DNA of 64,000 nucleotides from Verrucomicrobiota bacterium (GTDB taxonomy: Bacteria > Verrucomicrobiota > Kiritimatiellia > CAIQIC01 > JAGNIJ01), in contig JAKLGK010000002.1 of NCBI GenBank assembly GCA_022710725.1, forward strand, positions 392,420 to 456,419, read 5' to 3'. A program made the position numbers and the translations under genes. Of this stretch, positions 8,932-19,522 are shown one piece after another. How positions within the stretch are numbered: position 1 is the stretch's first letter; each line of letters opens with the position of its first letter. The notes under the pieces were generated by a model. The model made no database searches. It had not been told where the DNA came from and saw only the letters and a program-made list of their open reading frames with translations.

Positions 8932-10365
8932 ATGAGCACCGGCCAGTACATGTCGCAGACGCAGCAGCAGCGGCTGCAGATGGTTCTGGCGCCCCAGTTG
9001 CGCCAGTCCCTGGCCCTGCTCCAGGTGCCCATCCTCGAGCTGCGGACGCTGGTCCAGGAGGAGATGCAGCAGAATCCCACCCTCGAGGAAAAGGTGGCCC
9101 GGGACACGCCGGTGGAGATCGAGCCGGGAACGGGCGAGCCGGAGAAGGACAAGGCGCTGGATTTCAAGGAGGAATTCGAGGTCCTGGCCCGGTTGGACGA
9201 CGAGTGGCGGGAATACTTTCACCAGAACCAGGCCGCGCATCCCTACACGGCCGAGGACGCGGCGCGGCGGCAGCACTTCTTCGATTCGCTGACCCAGCCC
9301 GAGTCGCTCCAGGAGCACCTGCGCAACCAGCTGATCATGGCCGAACTGGCCGAGGAGGACCGGCGCGTCGCCGAGATGCTGGTCGGCAGCATCAACGACG
9401 ACGGCTACCTCGTCACGCCCCTCGAGGACCTGGCCCAGGGCACCGGCTTCAGCCTCGACCGGATCAAGGAGCTCCTGCAGGTCATCCAGGAATTCGACCC
9501 GATCGGGGTGGGGGCGCGCGACCTCAAGGAATGCCTGATGCTGCAGCTGAACCGGCTCGGCAAGGGCGAATCCACGGCGGCGGCCATCGTCCGCGATCAC
9601 CTGGACGACCTGGGCGCGCGGCGCTATCCGCAACTGGCCAAGGCCCTGGGGATCACGCTGGAGGAGGCGCAGGAGGCCGCCCGCTTCGTCTCCACGCTGG
9701 AGCCCCGGCCCGGCCGCCTGTTCAGCGCCGAATCCGCGAACTACGTGCTGCCCGAGGTGTCGGTCCAGAAATCGGGCGGCGAATACGCCATCGCCCTGGA
9801 TCGCGACGCCGTGCCGCACCTGTTCATCAGCCGGCATTACCGGCAGCTGATGGAGAACCCGGACACGCCGGCCGACGTCAAGGAGTACATCCGCGACAAG
9901 ATTCGCGCCGGGACGTTCCTGATCAAGAGCATCTACCAGCGGCAGCAGACCATTTACCGGATCGCCCGCGAGATCGTCGAGGTCCAGCGGGACTTCCTGG
10001 AGCACGGCGTGTCGCACCTGAAGCCCCTGACGATGGCGGAGATCGCGGCGAAGCTCGGCATCCACGAGACCACGGTCAGCCGGGCGATCGCCAACAAGTA
10101 CATGCAGACGCCGCGGGGCGTCTACGAGATGAAATACTTCTTCACCCCCGGCTTCACGACGCAGGACGGGCAGGAGGTCTCGAACAAGACCATCAAGGAC
10201 TCCATCGCCCAGTTCGTGGCCAAGGAAGACCCGGCCGCGCCGCTCTCCGACCAGGCCATGGTGGCGCTGCTCAAGGAAAAGGGGATCACCGTGGCGCGCC
10301 GGACGATCGCCAAGTACCGGGACGAGCTGAAGATCCTGCCGTCCCACCTGCGGCGCGCCACCTGA
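8932..10365 (+). CDS. rpoN: RNA polymerase sigma-54 factor
   Basis: 477 residues from ATG 8932; a TTG at 8893 would add 13 unconvincing residues, and ATG 8950 is also possible. The N-terminal activator-interacting region is Gln/Leu-rich (QTQQQRLQMVLAPQLRQSLALLQ), followed by an acidic linker, the core-binding region, a helix-turn-helix (MAEIAAKLGIHETTVSRAIANKY) and the diagnostic RpoN box ARRTIAKYRDELKILPS near residues 454-470, which reads the -24 promoter element. RpoN needs AAA+ activators, and none is encoded nearby; the converging two-component operon does not include one. Confidence in the product is very high; the exact start is less sure. Confidence 0.95.
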   Translation: MSTGQYMSQTQQQRLQMVLAPQLRQSLALLQVPILELRTLVQEEMQQNPTLEEKVARDTPVEIEPGTGEPEKDKALDFKEEFEVLARLDDEWREYFHQNQAAHPYTAEDAARRQHFFDSLTQPESLQEHLRNQLIMAELAEEDRRVAEMLVGSINDDGYLVTPLEDLAQGTGFSLDRIKELLQVIQEFDPIGVGARDLKECLMLQLNRLGKGESTAAAIVRDHLDDLGARRYPQLAKALGITLEEAQEAARFVSTLEPRPGRLFSAESANYVLPEVSVQKSGGEYAIALDRDAVPHLFISRHYRQLMENPDTPADVKEYIRDKIRAGTFLIKSIYQRQQTIYRIAREIVEVQRDFLEHGVSHLKPLTMAEIAAKLGIHETTVSRAIANKYMQTPRGVYEMKYFFTPGFTTQDGQEVSNKTIKDSIAQFVAKEDPAAPLSDQAMVALLKEKGITVARRTIAKYRDELKILPSHLRRAT

Positions 10366-10375
10366 ACCGCGGGCC

Positions 10376-10822
10376 CTACTTCGCGGTGCCGAGGATGATC
10401 TGGAACCCCGGCAGCGCCCCGATGAACGCCAGGATGTTCTGCGGCTGCAGGGGCTTGATCACGTAGTGCTGCACGCCGAGCTTGCGGCCGAACTCGATGT
10501 CCTTCTCGTAGTCCGACGTGCTGACCACGAGCAGCGGGATCCGGCGGAGGCCGGAGTCCGCCTGGATCCGGCTGATCAGCTCGCGGCCGTCCATGCCCGG
10601 GAGGTTGAGGTCCACGAGCACGAAGAGCGGCGCGGGAAACTTCTCCGCGTCCGCGAACGCGCCCTGGTGCGTCAGGTAATCCCAGGCCTCCTGGCCGGAC
10701 CGGACCACGTCGAGCGGGTTCCAGACGTTGGCCTTGTGAAAGGCGCGCTGGGCCAGCGCGGCGTCATCGTGATCATCCTCGACCAGCAGGATACGAGAGG
10801 TCTGAACCGTTATGTTGGGCAT
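10376..10822 (-). CDS. Rcp-like single-domain response regulator
   Basis: 148 residues consisting only of a receiver domain: acidic pair near the N-terminus (ILLVEDDHDDAAL), phosphoacceptor Asp in VLVDLNLPGMDG, Ser/Thr in LLVVSTSDYEKD and Lys in HYVIKPLQPQN. The LNLPGMDG form and the long loop before it are typical of Rcp1-type regulators that partner phytochrome-like kinases. A GAGGAG ribosome site precedes the start. It begins 10 bases after the stop of the REC-GAF-kinase gene and is the last gene of a three-gene minus-strand operon, so it is probably the direct phosphotransfer partner of that kinase. No output domain exists. Confidence 0.9.
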   Translation of the reverse strand: MPNITVQTSRILLVEDDHDDAALAQRAFHKANVWNPLDVVRSGQEAWDYLTHQGAFADAEKFPAPLFVLVDLNLPGMDGRELISRIQADSGLRRIPLLVVSTSDYEKDIEFGRKLGVQHYVIKPLQPQNILAFIGALPGFQIILGTAK

Positions 10823-10832
10823 GGGCTCCTCC

Positions 10833-12353
<1,521 letters not shown>

Positions 12354-12361
12354 GTCGTTGT

Positions 12362-13828
12362 TCAGCGGAAGCTTACCATGCGGGCCTCGGCCGTCACGTC
12401 CCGGTTGATGCCGCGATAGCCCGTGATCTCGCCCCGCTTGTCCCGGATCGGCCCGGCCGTGCATTCGTGAACGGCCACCCGTCCGTCCGACGTCAGCAGG
12501 GTGAGCCGGCGGTGGAATATCGTCGCCGTGTCCCCGGCCAGCACCCGCTTGCGCTCGCCGGCCTTCTCCTTTTCCGCGCTGCTCAAGATCTCGAACAGCG
12601 GCTTGCCGAGCAGTTCCTTCGGCGGCCAGCCCAGCAGCTTCTTGAGGGCGTTGTTGGAATAGGTGAAGCGCTCCTCCAGGTCCGTTTCCCAGATCCAGTC
12701 GCCCGAGCAGGACGCGATGTGCTCGAACCGCTCGATGCTGGACTCCAAGGAGCGCTGGGCCTCCTTGCGCTCCTCGACTTCCTCGCCGAGCGCCCGGTTG
12801 AGCGAGGTGACGTAGGAGAGGAGCAGCGCCAGCACGACGAACAGGACTCCCGCCCCGATGAACCAGTACATGTACTGGCGAAGGACGGCGCCGAACGTCA
12901 GCCGCCCGTACTCCTCGTACGGAGGGTGGTGCAGGTCCCGGAGGAGCTGGCGCACGGTTTCGCGGGCATCGGGCGCGGTCCAGCCCGCGTTCATGGTTCC
13001 CCCGGGATCCAGGTCCGCGGGCCCCGCCGTCAGGAGCAGCGCGGCGATCTGGTCGACCAGGTCCGAATCGGTGCCGGGCAGGGCGGCCAGGAGGCGCTCC
13101 GGGTAGAGACGGGTGCTGGCGAGGAACGGGAACCCGGCCGGCGTGGGCTCCGCGGACAGCGCGAGCACCCGGATGTCGGCTAGGTTCAGCCGGCCGACCT
13201 GGGCCATCTGTTCGAGAACGCCGGCCGTCACGACTCCGGCTTCCGCCTGGCCCGCCATGACGATCTCCACGACCGCCTGGTCGTTGGGATTCGTGATCAG
13301 CCGGCCGAAGGTTTCCTGGAGGCCGGGCCCGCGGGCCTTCAATTCGCGCAGCACCGACAACGTGGCGCCGAGCGGATCGCCGTCCACGATCGCGACGGCG
13401 ACGTTTTTCAAATCCTCCGGACGCTGCACGGCGCTGTTACGCAGCGTGAACACCGCGCCGCCGAAATGGCGGGTGCGATTCCCCTGCACAAATCGTTCCA
13501 CCGCCGCCACGGGGCGCAACGATACGCGGGATTCCAGCTGAACGAACTGCGCCGGATCCAGGAAGAGCAGGCCCGGCCCGGTCTTGTCCACCTGGTTGAT
13601 CCAGTTTGCCCCGGCGCGACTCACGACGAACTCGTCCCCCGGTAGCCGCTGCGACAGGTAGGCCGCCGTCTTTTCCAGGTACGGGGCGTTGCGCAGGTCC
13701 TCGCCTTGGGTGGGCACGATGATCGGTATGAGCCGGGCCGAAGAGCCGGCGGCTGCCAGCAGCACGCCCGCCACGAAGGCCCTTCGCGCAGAACATTTGC
13801 ATCGCCATCCGCAGGTTGTCTTGTGCAT
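12362..13828 (-). CDS. PhnD-like periplasmic domain - TM - PAS sensor lacking a kinase domain
   Basis: 488 residues. The start at 13828 is preferred to 13843 because GGAGG lies 5 bases before it. The N-terminus has a Cys-rich basic segment and a hydrophobic signal/anchor. Residues about 30-300 resemble PhnD/phosphate-phosphonate-type substrate-binding domains (VAVAIVDGDPLGATLSVLRE, GQAEAGVVTAGVLEQM). A membrane helix (WFIGAGVLFVVLALLLSYV) is followed by a short coiled coil and one PAS-PAC domain ending in GYRGINRDVTAEARMV, after which the protein stops. Normally a kinase follows. Here the kinase is the next gene, 8 bases away, so this is a split sensor: the membrane protein senses a ligand and passes the signal to the soluble REC-GAF-kinase. 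Confidence 0.8.
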   Translation of the reverse strand: MHKTTCGWRCKCSARRAFVAGVLLAAAGSSARLIPIIVPTQGEDLRNAPYLEKTAAYLSQRLPGDEFVVSRAGANWINQVDKTGPGLLFLDPAQFVQLESRVSLRPVAAVERFVQGNRTRHFGGAVFTLRNSAVQRPEDLKNVAVAIVDGDPLGATLSVLRELKARGPGLQETFGRLITNPNDQAVVEIVMAGQAEAGVVTAGVLEQMAQVGRLNLADIRVLALSAEPTPAGFPFLASTRLYPERLLAALPGTDSDLVDQIAALLLTAGPADLDPGGTMNAGWTAPDARETVRQLLRDLHHPPYEEYGRLTFGAVLRQYMYWFIGAGVLFVVLALLLSYVTSLNRALGEEVEERKEAQRSLESSIERFEHIASCSGDWIWETDLEERFTYSNNALKKLLGWPPKELLGKPLFEILSSAEKEKAGERKRVLAGDTATIFHRRLTLLTSDGRVAVHECTAGPIRDKRGEITGYRGINRDVTAEARMVSFR

Positions 13829-14025
13829 GAGACCTCCCGTCATCCACTTGACTTCTCCCCGCTTCGCTTTCTTTTTAGCACCGATAACCGCTCGCAGGCC
13901 AATACATAATGACCACGTAGGGGTAATCTGACGGACCGCGCCGTCGTTCTCGTGAAATGCGTAACGCGGCTTCGGCCGCGATCCGCTCTCCCGCGCGCGA
14001 GCCGCATCCCGGCATGCGCCCGCCA

Positions 14026-14054
14026 TTGACCATGCCGGACGCTTCCGGTAGCGT
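14026..14054 (+). promoter_or_regulatory. Candidate sigma-70 promoter of mfd
   Basis: TTGACC (14026-14031), 17-base spacer, TAGCGT (14049-14054), then 8 bases to the ATG at 14063. The -10 TAGCGT is identical to that before the gene at 33737. The transcript would have a very short or absent leader. Confidence 0.45.
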
Positions 14055-14062
14055 GAAGGCGG

Positions 14063-17000
14063 ATGAGTGACGCCCTCGGTCCGTGGGTGCTGGGCGAAGA
14101 GGATCGGCGACACCTGGCGGATATTTTCCGGTCGGGAGGGCCGCGCTCTGTCCAGGACCTGCCGGTTTCCGCGCAGGCTTTCCTTTCGCTGGCGTTGCGC
14201 GGGGCCGAACGGCGGCCCGTGGTCTGGGTGGGCGACAGCGCCCGGACCCTGGATCAATTCCACCAGGACGCGCTGGTCCTCTCCGGCGACCGCAAGGAAG
14301 GCCTGGCCTGTTTCCCGGCCCGCGAGGAGGGCGCCGGCCGGTCTGCGCATCTCGATCGCCTGGGTGATCGCCTGCAGACGCTGCGGGCCTGTCTCCAGCC
14401 CGGCCGCCCGCTCCTGGTCGCCACCTGCATCCAGGCCCTGTTCCAGGATACGCCCGCGCCCGCCGCGCTGGAACGGGCCCGCCGGCGGCTGTCCGTCGGC
14501 GATTCGGCGGACCCCGAGGAACTGGCGGCCGGCCTCGAACGGCAGGGTTATGCTTTCGAAGTCGAGGTCCTGCAGAAAGGGCAAGCCGCTCGCCGCGGGG
14601 GCATCCTCGACCTGTGGCCGCCGACCGAGGACTGGCCCTTGCGCCTGGAGTTCTTCGGCAGCACGCTGGAATCCATTCGCACGTTCGATCCCGCCGGGCA
14701 GCGCTCGCTGGAGAAAAAGGGCGCCCTGGATCTCGCGCCCGCCGGGGAATCCCTCGAATCGTCGGAGGCCGCCGCCGATCTCCTGGCTTACTTGCCGCCG
14801 GAGACGCTTTGGATATGGAACGAACCGCAGAGCATCTTCCATCATGCCGAGATGTACCGCGCGATGCTTCCCGAGAACTCACCATCCCGCGCGGCGGCGG
14901 ATGTCGAGCGGCTCCGCCTCCGGGTCCAGCAGCGGTTCCGGGGCGGCCAGCTGGTCATCGGGCCGGACGTCGTCGAGACCGCGCCGCCCCGGGAACTGGG
15001 CCTGCGGCCCTGCGCCGGCCTGCCCGGCCTCGAGGGCGAGGGGGCCTTCCGGCCGGACCTGCTGGACGAGGCGCGACGCCGGTTCCTGGACGAGTTGTGC
15101 GGCCGAGCTCGGAAGGGCGAGCGGATCGTTTTCTTCTTCGACACGGAAGGCGCGCGCGAGCGGTTCCTGGAACTGCACGGGAAGAAGACCGGGTTCGAGG
15201 TCCGGCTGGGCGCGCTGTCGGAGGGATTCGAGGCGCCGCCCTCGAAACTGGTCGTGGTGGCCGAGTCGGACCTGTACGGTTTCCGCAAGCGGCTGCCCGG
15301 CCGGTACGAATTGCACGGGCGGCGGCGCGGCGCGCGGGCGGACGCGGGCGCGCGGCTGGCGGAATGGATGGACATCCAGCCCGGCGAGCTGGTCGTGCAC
15401 GTGGACCATGGCATCGGGAAATACCTCGGCCTCTACGAAATCGAGTTCGACGGCCGGCAGCAGGAGGTCATGGCGGTCGAGTACGCCGACCAGGCCAAGC
15501 TGTATGTGCCGGTCTCGCAGGCGCACCTCTTGAGCCGCTACGTCGGGCTCGGGCGCCGCCGGCCCGACCTGCACGCCCTGGGCGGCAAACGCTGGACGCG
15601 CGAGAAGGTCGCGGCGGAGGGCGCCGTGCGCGACCTGGCCGCCTCGCTGATCGAGACCCAGGCCCGGCGCGATCTGCTCGAGGGCCACGCCTTCCCGCCC
15701 GATACGCCGTGGCAGCACGAGTTCGAGGCCGCCTTTCCCTTCCGCGAGACGCCGGACCAGCACCGCGCGATCCTGGACGTGAAGAAGGACCTGCAGAGCC
15801 GCCGCCCCATGGACCGGCTCGTGTGCGGCGACGTGGGTTACGGCAAGACCGAGGTGGCGATGCGCGCCGCCTTCAAGTGCGTCCAGGACGGCCGGCAGGT
15901 CGCCGTGCTCGTGCCGACCACCATCCTCGCCCAGCAGCACTTCGACACGTTCGGCGAGCGCCTCGCGGCGTACCCGGTGACCATCGAGATGTTGAGCCGC
16001 TTCCGATCCCGCGCCGCGCAGCACGACACCGCGCGGCGGCTGGCGGAGGGCGCGGTGGACATCGTGATCGGCACGCACCGCCTGCTCCAGCCGGACGTCC
16101 GGTTCAAGGATCTCGGGCTCGTGATCATCGACGAGGAGCAGCGCTTCGGCGTGGCCCACAAGGAGCATTTCAAGCGGCTGCGCGAACTGGTGGACGTCCT
16201 CACGCTGACGGCGACGCCGATCCCGCGCACGCTCTACTTGAGCCTGACCGGCGCCCGCGACATGAGCACGATCGAGACCCCGCCCCAGGACCGGCTGCCC
16301 ATCGAGACCCTCGTCGCCCAGGACTCCGACGAGCTGGTTCGCGCCGCGATCCTGCGCGAGCTCAACCGCGGCGGGCAGGTGTTCTATCTCCACAACCGCG
16401 TCACGACGATCGAGCTCGTGCGCCGGAGGCTGCAGGAGCGGGTGCCCGAGGCGCGCGTCGAGGTGGGCCATGGGCAGATGCACGAGAAGGAGCTGGCCGA
16501 GGTCATGCACCGCTTCGTGCGCGGCGAGTTCGACGTGCTGCTCTGCACGACGATCATCGAGAGCGGGGTGGACATCCCGAACGTCAACACCATCCTCATC
16601 GACCGCGCCGACCGGTTCGGCCTGGCCGACCTCTACCAGCTGCGCGGCCGGGTGGGGCGGTACAAGCACCAGGCCTACGCGTACTTCCTCCTGCCGCGCC
16701 ACGGGCGGCTGTTTGATAACGCGCGGCGCCGCATCGGCGCGATCCGGCGCTACTCGGGGCTCGGCGCGGGGTTCAAGCTCGCGCTTCGCGACCTCGAGAT
16801 CCGCGGCGCGGGCAACCTGCTCGGCGCCGAGCAGAGCGGGCACATCACCGCCGTCGGGTTCGACCTTTACTGCCAGCTCCTCAAGCGCACCGTCGCGCGG
16901 CTCAAGGGCGAGCCCGCGCCGCCGATCATCGACGTCATGCTCAAGCTGTATTTCCTGGACCTGTCCCTGGCCCCGGAGTGCGAGGACCGGTCGGCCGTGT

Positions 17001-17332
17001 TCCCGGCCGCCTACATCGAGGACGAGAACCTCCGGCTCGGGCTCTACCGCAAGCTGGCCTCCGCGGGAACCGAGCCCGAGTTGGACGCGCTGGCCGTGGA
17101 ACTGCGCGACCGGTTCGGCCCGCTGCCCGCGCCCGCCGCGCGGCTACTGGAGCTGGCCCGGCTGCGCATCCGGGCCGCCGGCCGCGGCATCGGGTCCATC
17201 GAGGTCCGCGAGGACAAGGTCATGATGATGCAGGGCGCGGCGTACATCATGTCCAACAACCGCTTCCCGCGCCTGAAAAGCCCCGAGCCCGACCGGCGGC
17301 TGGCGGAGCTGCTGGTCCTGGTTGCGGGTTGA
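14063..17332 (+). CDS. mfd: Transcription-repair coupling factor
   Basis: 1089 residues, close to the usual length of Mfd (about 1150). The N-terminal third is the UvrB-like module that recruits UvrA. The RNA-polymerase interacting CarD-like domain follows ([20 protein letters not shown], near residue 440). The superfamily-2 translocase has Walker [10 protein letters not shown] near residue 590, the DEEQRFGV motif II near residue 690, motif [13 protein letters not shown] and a motif VI region with [16 protein letters not shown]. The C-terminal TRCF domain is complete. Mfd displaces stalled RNA polymerase and recruits the UvrABC repair enzymes. It is transcribed away from the divergent sensor operon. 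Confidence 0.97.
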   Translation: MSDALGPWVLGEEDRRHLADIFRSGGPRSVQDLPVSAQAFLSLALRGAERRPVVWVGDSARTLDQFHQDALVLSGDRKEGLACFPAREEGAGRSAHLDRLGDRLQTLRACLQPGRPLLVATCIQALFQDTPAPAALERARRRLSVGDSADPEELAAGLERQGYAFEVEVLQKGQAARRGGILDLWPPTEDWPLRLEFFGSTLESIRTFDPAGQRSLEKKGALDLAPAGESLESSEAAADLLAYLPPETLWIWNEPQSIFHHAEMYRAMLPENSPSRAAADVERLRLRVQQRFRGGQLVIGPDVVETAPPRELGLRPCAGLPGLEGEGAFRPDLLDEARRRFLDELCGRARKGERIVFFFDTEGARERFLELHGKKTGFEVRLGALSEGFEAPPSKLVVVAESDLYGFRKRLPGRYELHGRRRGARADAGARLAEWMDIQPGELVVHVDHGIGKYLGLYEIEFDGRQQEVMAVEYADQAKLYVPVSQAHLLSRYVGLGRRRPDLHALGGKRWTREKVAAEGAVRDLAASLIETQARRDLLEGHAFPPDTPWQHEFEAAFPFRETPDQHRAILDVKKDLQSRRPMDRLVCGDVGYGKTEVAMRAAFKCVQDGRQVAVLVPTTILAQQHFDTFGERLAAYPVTIEMLSRFRSRAAQHDTARRLAEGAVDIVIGTHRLLQPDVRFKDLGLVIIDEEQRFGVAHKEHFKRLRELVDVLTLTATPIPRTLYLSLTGARDMSTIETPPQDRLPIETLVAQDSDELVRAAILRELNRGGQVFYLHNRVTTIELVRRRLQERVPEARVEVGHGQMHEKELAEVMHRFVRGEFDVLLCTTIIESGVDIPNVNTILIDRADRFGLADLYQLRGRVGRYKHQAYAYFLLPRHGRLFDNARRRIGAIRRYSGLGAGFKLALRDLEIRGAGNLLGAEQSGHITAVGFDLYCQLLKRTVARLKGEPAPPIIDVMLKLYFLDLSLAPECEDRSAVFPAAYIEDENLRLGLYRKLASAGTEPELDALAVELRDRFGPLPAPAARLLELARLRIRAAGRGIGSIEVREDKVMMMQGAAYIMSNNRFPRLKSPEPDRRLAELLVLVAG

Positions 17333-17350
17333 TGCGCAGTTGGCTATGAA
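17322..17350 (+). promoter_or_regulatory. Candidate promoter of the papain/LGFP gene
   Basis: TTGCGG (17322-17327), 17-base spacer, TATGAA (17345-17350), overlapping the last codons of mfd. The GAGAGGAG ribosome site and ATG (17375) follow at a normal distance. Confidence 0.35.
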
Positions 17351-17374
17351 TGCACGAGAGGAGCGCTCTTCCCG

Positions 17375-19351
17375 ATGAAAACCTGCGTGCGGATAATTGT
17401 CCCGGGCCTGCTTCTTGCGGCATCCTCCGCGCTGGCCCGGCCGGCGGCGGTGGACCTGGGCCGGTGGCAGACGCCGATCCGGAACCAGGGCGGTCGGGGA
17501 AACTGCTTTATTCACGGCACCGTCGCGGCCATGGAGGCGGCCTACAAGCGCGCGGGCTCCGGCGACCTCGATCTGTCCGAGCTGTTCTCCGATTACGTGG
17601 GCCAGGTTTTCTTCCTGGAGACCGTCCGGATGGACGGGCACTGGTACACCTCCGATATGCGCGTGCCCGGCGCGACCGAACGCGAGACGAGCATCCAGTC
17701 CGACCACGCCATGTCGGTCGAGTCCGCCTCGCCGTGCATGACGCTCGCCATCCCCGAGGACCGGTGCATGCCGTACCGGTATGGCCCGGCCGACCTGGGC
17801 GAGCACGCCGACAAGAACGATCCGTTCTGGGCCAACCAGCTCACGGTCAGCGCCTTCAACCTTGATCCGTCGAACCTGCCGTACTCGGCCCTGTCCGCCC
17901 CGCGCTACTACCGGATCCGCTCGATCGAGTGGCTGCCGAAGGACGATGCGCGGAATCCCGCCGCCATCGAGGCGGTCCTCGCCGGCGGCCGCGAGGTGAT
18001 CTGGGATTTCCGCATGGCGGGGGATATTTCCGGGAAGGTCTGGCAGTACAACGGCCCGGCCGGCGACGCGTATCCCCACCGGATGCTGATCATCGGCTAC
18101 AACCGGACCGACGCGCGGCATCCCTACTTCCTCGTGAAAAACAGCTGGGCGGACGTGGGCGTGTACGACACCCGCGATTGCATCACGCGCATCAGCTACG
18201 ACTACCTCCAGTACGGAGAGTGGGCCTCGTACATCAAGGAGATCGAGCCGCCGCGGCCGTGGCCCGAACTCCAGTTTATCGGCCGCTGGAGCCTGGAGAT
18301 GGGTCCGCGCCGCGGCCTTCTCGATATCTACCACCTGCCGGGCATGATGAGAGGTTCCTTTGAGCATAACCAGTTCCGGGATGAACAGGGACGTCCGCTG
18401 GAGGACCGGCGCCTCGGCACGTTCTACGAAAAGGGCGATCCGAACGACGCGTACCGCGTCAACGGCATCGTCCGGGGCCACAGCATTGAGCTGTACATCG
18501 ATTTTAGCCATCCGGCGGCCCGGTGGGACCGGTTGCAGGGTTGGAAGGTCAGCTTCACCCTGAACCCGCGGGATCCGCACCGGTTGATTGGCCGCTACGA
18601 CGCCCGCGACGGGCGCCGGGGCGAGGCGAGGGCGGAGCGCAACCGGGCGCCGATCTCACCCCTGGGCCCGCGCCCGCCGGAGGAGGAAAGCCAAGCGCTC
18701 CTCGCGCGGGACGAGATGGAAAAGCGGAAGCGCTGGGACGCGGAAGCCGTCGAGCGCGCCGAGCTGGAATTGAAGAAGCAGGCGGAGGAGGCGCTCAAGA
18801 TCGCCGAGAACGAGCGGCTGAAGAAGGAGGCGAACGCGCCGGCCGCGGATTCGCCGATCCTTCTGAAATGGCGCGAACTGGGCGGCGCGGACGGCTTCCT
18901 GGGCGGCGCGCAGACGGAAGAACGGGCCTGCCCAGACGGCCGCGGACACTACATCCATTTCGCCGGCGGCTCGATCTACTGGACGCCGGAGACCGGCGCC
19001 CACGCCATCTACGGGGCCATCCGCGAAAAATGGGCATCGCTCGGCTGGGAGACCTGCGCGTTCCTGGGCTATCCCATCACGGACGAAACGGGAACGCCGG
19101 ACGGCGTCGGCCGGTTCAACCACTTCGAGAAGGGCGGCTCGATCTACTGGACGCCGGAGACCGGCGCGTTTGAGGTCCATGGCCCGATCCGCGAGCGGTG
19201 GCAGGCCCTGGGCTGGGAGACGGGACGGCTGGGCTACCCCGTCTCCGACGTCGAAATGGCCGACGGCAAGGAAGGCCTCGTCACCCGCTTCCAGCGCGGC
19301 CTGATACGCTGGCATCCCGCGCGCGGCGTGACGGTGGAAACGGAGAAGTAA
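17375..19351 (+). CDS. Secreted papain-family (C1) cysteine protease with C-terminal LGFP repeats
   Basis: 658 residues. A signal peptide (about 1-22) is followed directly by the mature-like protease WQTPIRNQGGRGNCFIHG, so no long propeptide is present. The papain catalytic residues are visible in order: Gln before Cys (QGGRGNC, Cys44), His235 (PHRMLIIGYN) and Asn256 (VKNSWADVG). Residues about 300-430 form an unassigned beta-rich domain, and about 435-485 a charged helical linker. From about residue 494 to the end are three LGFP-type repeats (GGSIYWTPETGAHAIYGAI and GWETCAFLGYPITDE are diagnostic), which in other bacteria bind cell-wall material. Likely role: an extracellular or surface protease anchored through the repeats. 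Confidence 0.85.
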   Translation: MKTCVRIIVPGLLLAASSALARPAAVDLGRWQTPIRNQGGRGNCFIHGTVAAMEAAYKRAGSGDLDLSELFSDYVGQVFFLETVRMDGHWYTSDMRVPGATERETSIQSDHAMSVESASPCMTLAIPEDRCMPYRYGPADLGEHADKNDPFWANQLTVSAFNLDPSNLPYSALSAPRYYRIRSIEWLPKDDARNPAAIEAVLAGGREVIWDFRMAGDISGKVWQYNGPAGDAYPHRMLIIGYNRTDARHPYFLVKNSWADVGVYDTRDCITRISYDYLQYGEWASYIKEIEPPRPWPELQFIGRWSLEMGPRRGLLDIYHLPGMMRGSFEHNQFRDEQGRPLEDRRLGTFYEKGDPNDAYRVNGIVRGHSIELYIDFSHPAARWDRLQGWKVSFTLNPRDPHRLIGRYDARDGRRGEARAERNRAPISPLGPRPPEEESQALLARDEMEKRKRWDAEAVERAELELKKQAEEALKIAENERLKKEANAPAADSPILLKWRELGGADGFLGGAQTEERACPDGRGHYIHFAGGSIYWTPETGAHAIYGAIREKWASLGWETCAFLGYPITDETGTPDGVGRFNHFEKGGSIYWTPETGAFEVHGPIRERWQALGWETGRLGYPVSDVEMADGKEGLVTRFQRGLIRWHPARGVTVETEK

Positions 19352-19393
19352 CGCCGTTTACTGAATGAAACTGCACGATGCGTCTTGCTGTGG

Positions 19394-19445
19394 GTAGGGC
19401 GCGCTCGGCGAGCGCGCCGCGGCGGCTTCAGCGAAGCCGCCCTAC
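19394..19445. repeat. REP-like double hairpin with closing stem
   Basis: Two adjacent perfect hairpins: GGCGCGCTC (19398-19406)/GAGCGCGCC (19410-19418) and GGCGGCTTC (19421-19429)/GAAGCCGCC (19433-19441), each with a 3-base loop. Both are enclosed by GTAGGG (19394-19399) and CCCTAC (19440-19445). The shape matches repetitive extragenic palindromes mobilised by TnpA-REP proteins. It lies between convergent genes. A related single hairpin occurs at 46971-46990. Confidence 0.7.
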
Positions 19446-19467
19446 CTCACGAATCAATGACCATGGC

Positions 19468-19499
19468 GCCGTTTCAAAACGAAGAGGACCTGAAACGGC
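19468..19499. terminator. Hairpin between convergent genes
   Basis: Perfect 9-bp stem GCCGTTTCA (19468-19476)/TGAAACGGC (19491-19499) with a 14-base loop, between the convergent papain and C25 protease genes. There is no T-run on either side, so an intrinsic terminator is only a possibility. Confidence 0.35.
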
Positions 19500-19522
19500 C
19501 CTGCCTGCGCCACCCGTCCTGA

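Noticed and set aside
19394..19445. CRISPR or attenuator
   Set aside because: Two hairpins without spacers, repeats or leader peptide; REP-like element is the better reading. No CRISPR array was seen anywhere in the window.
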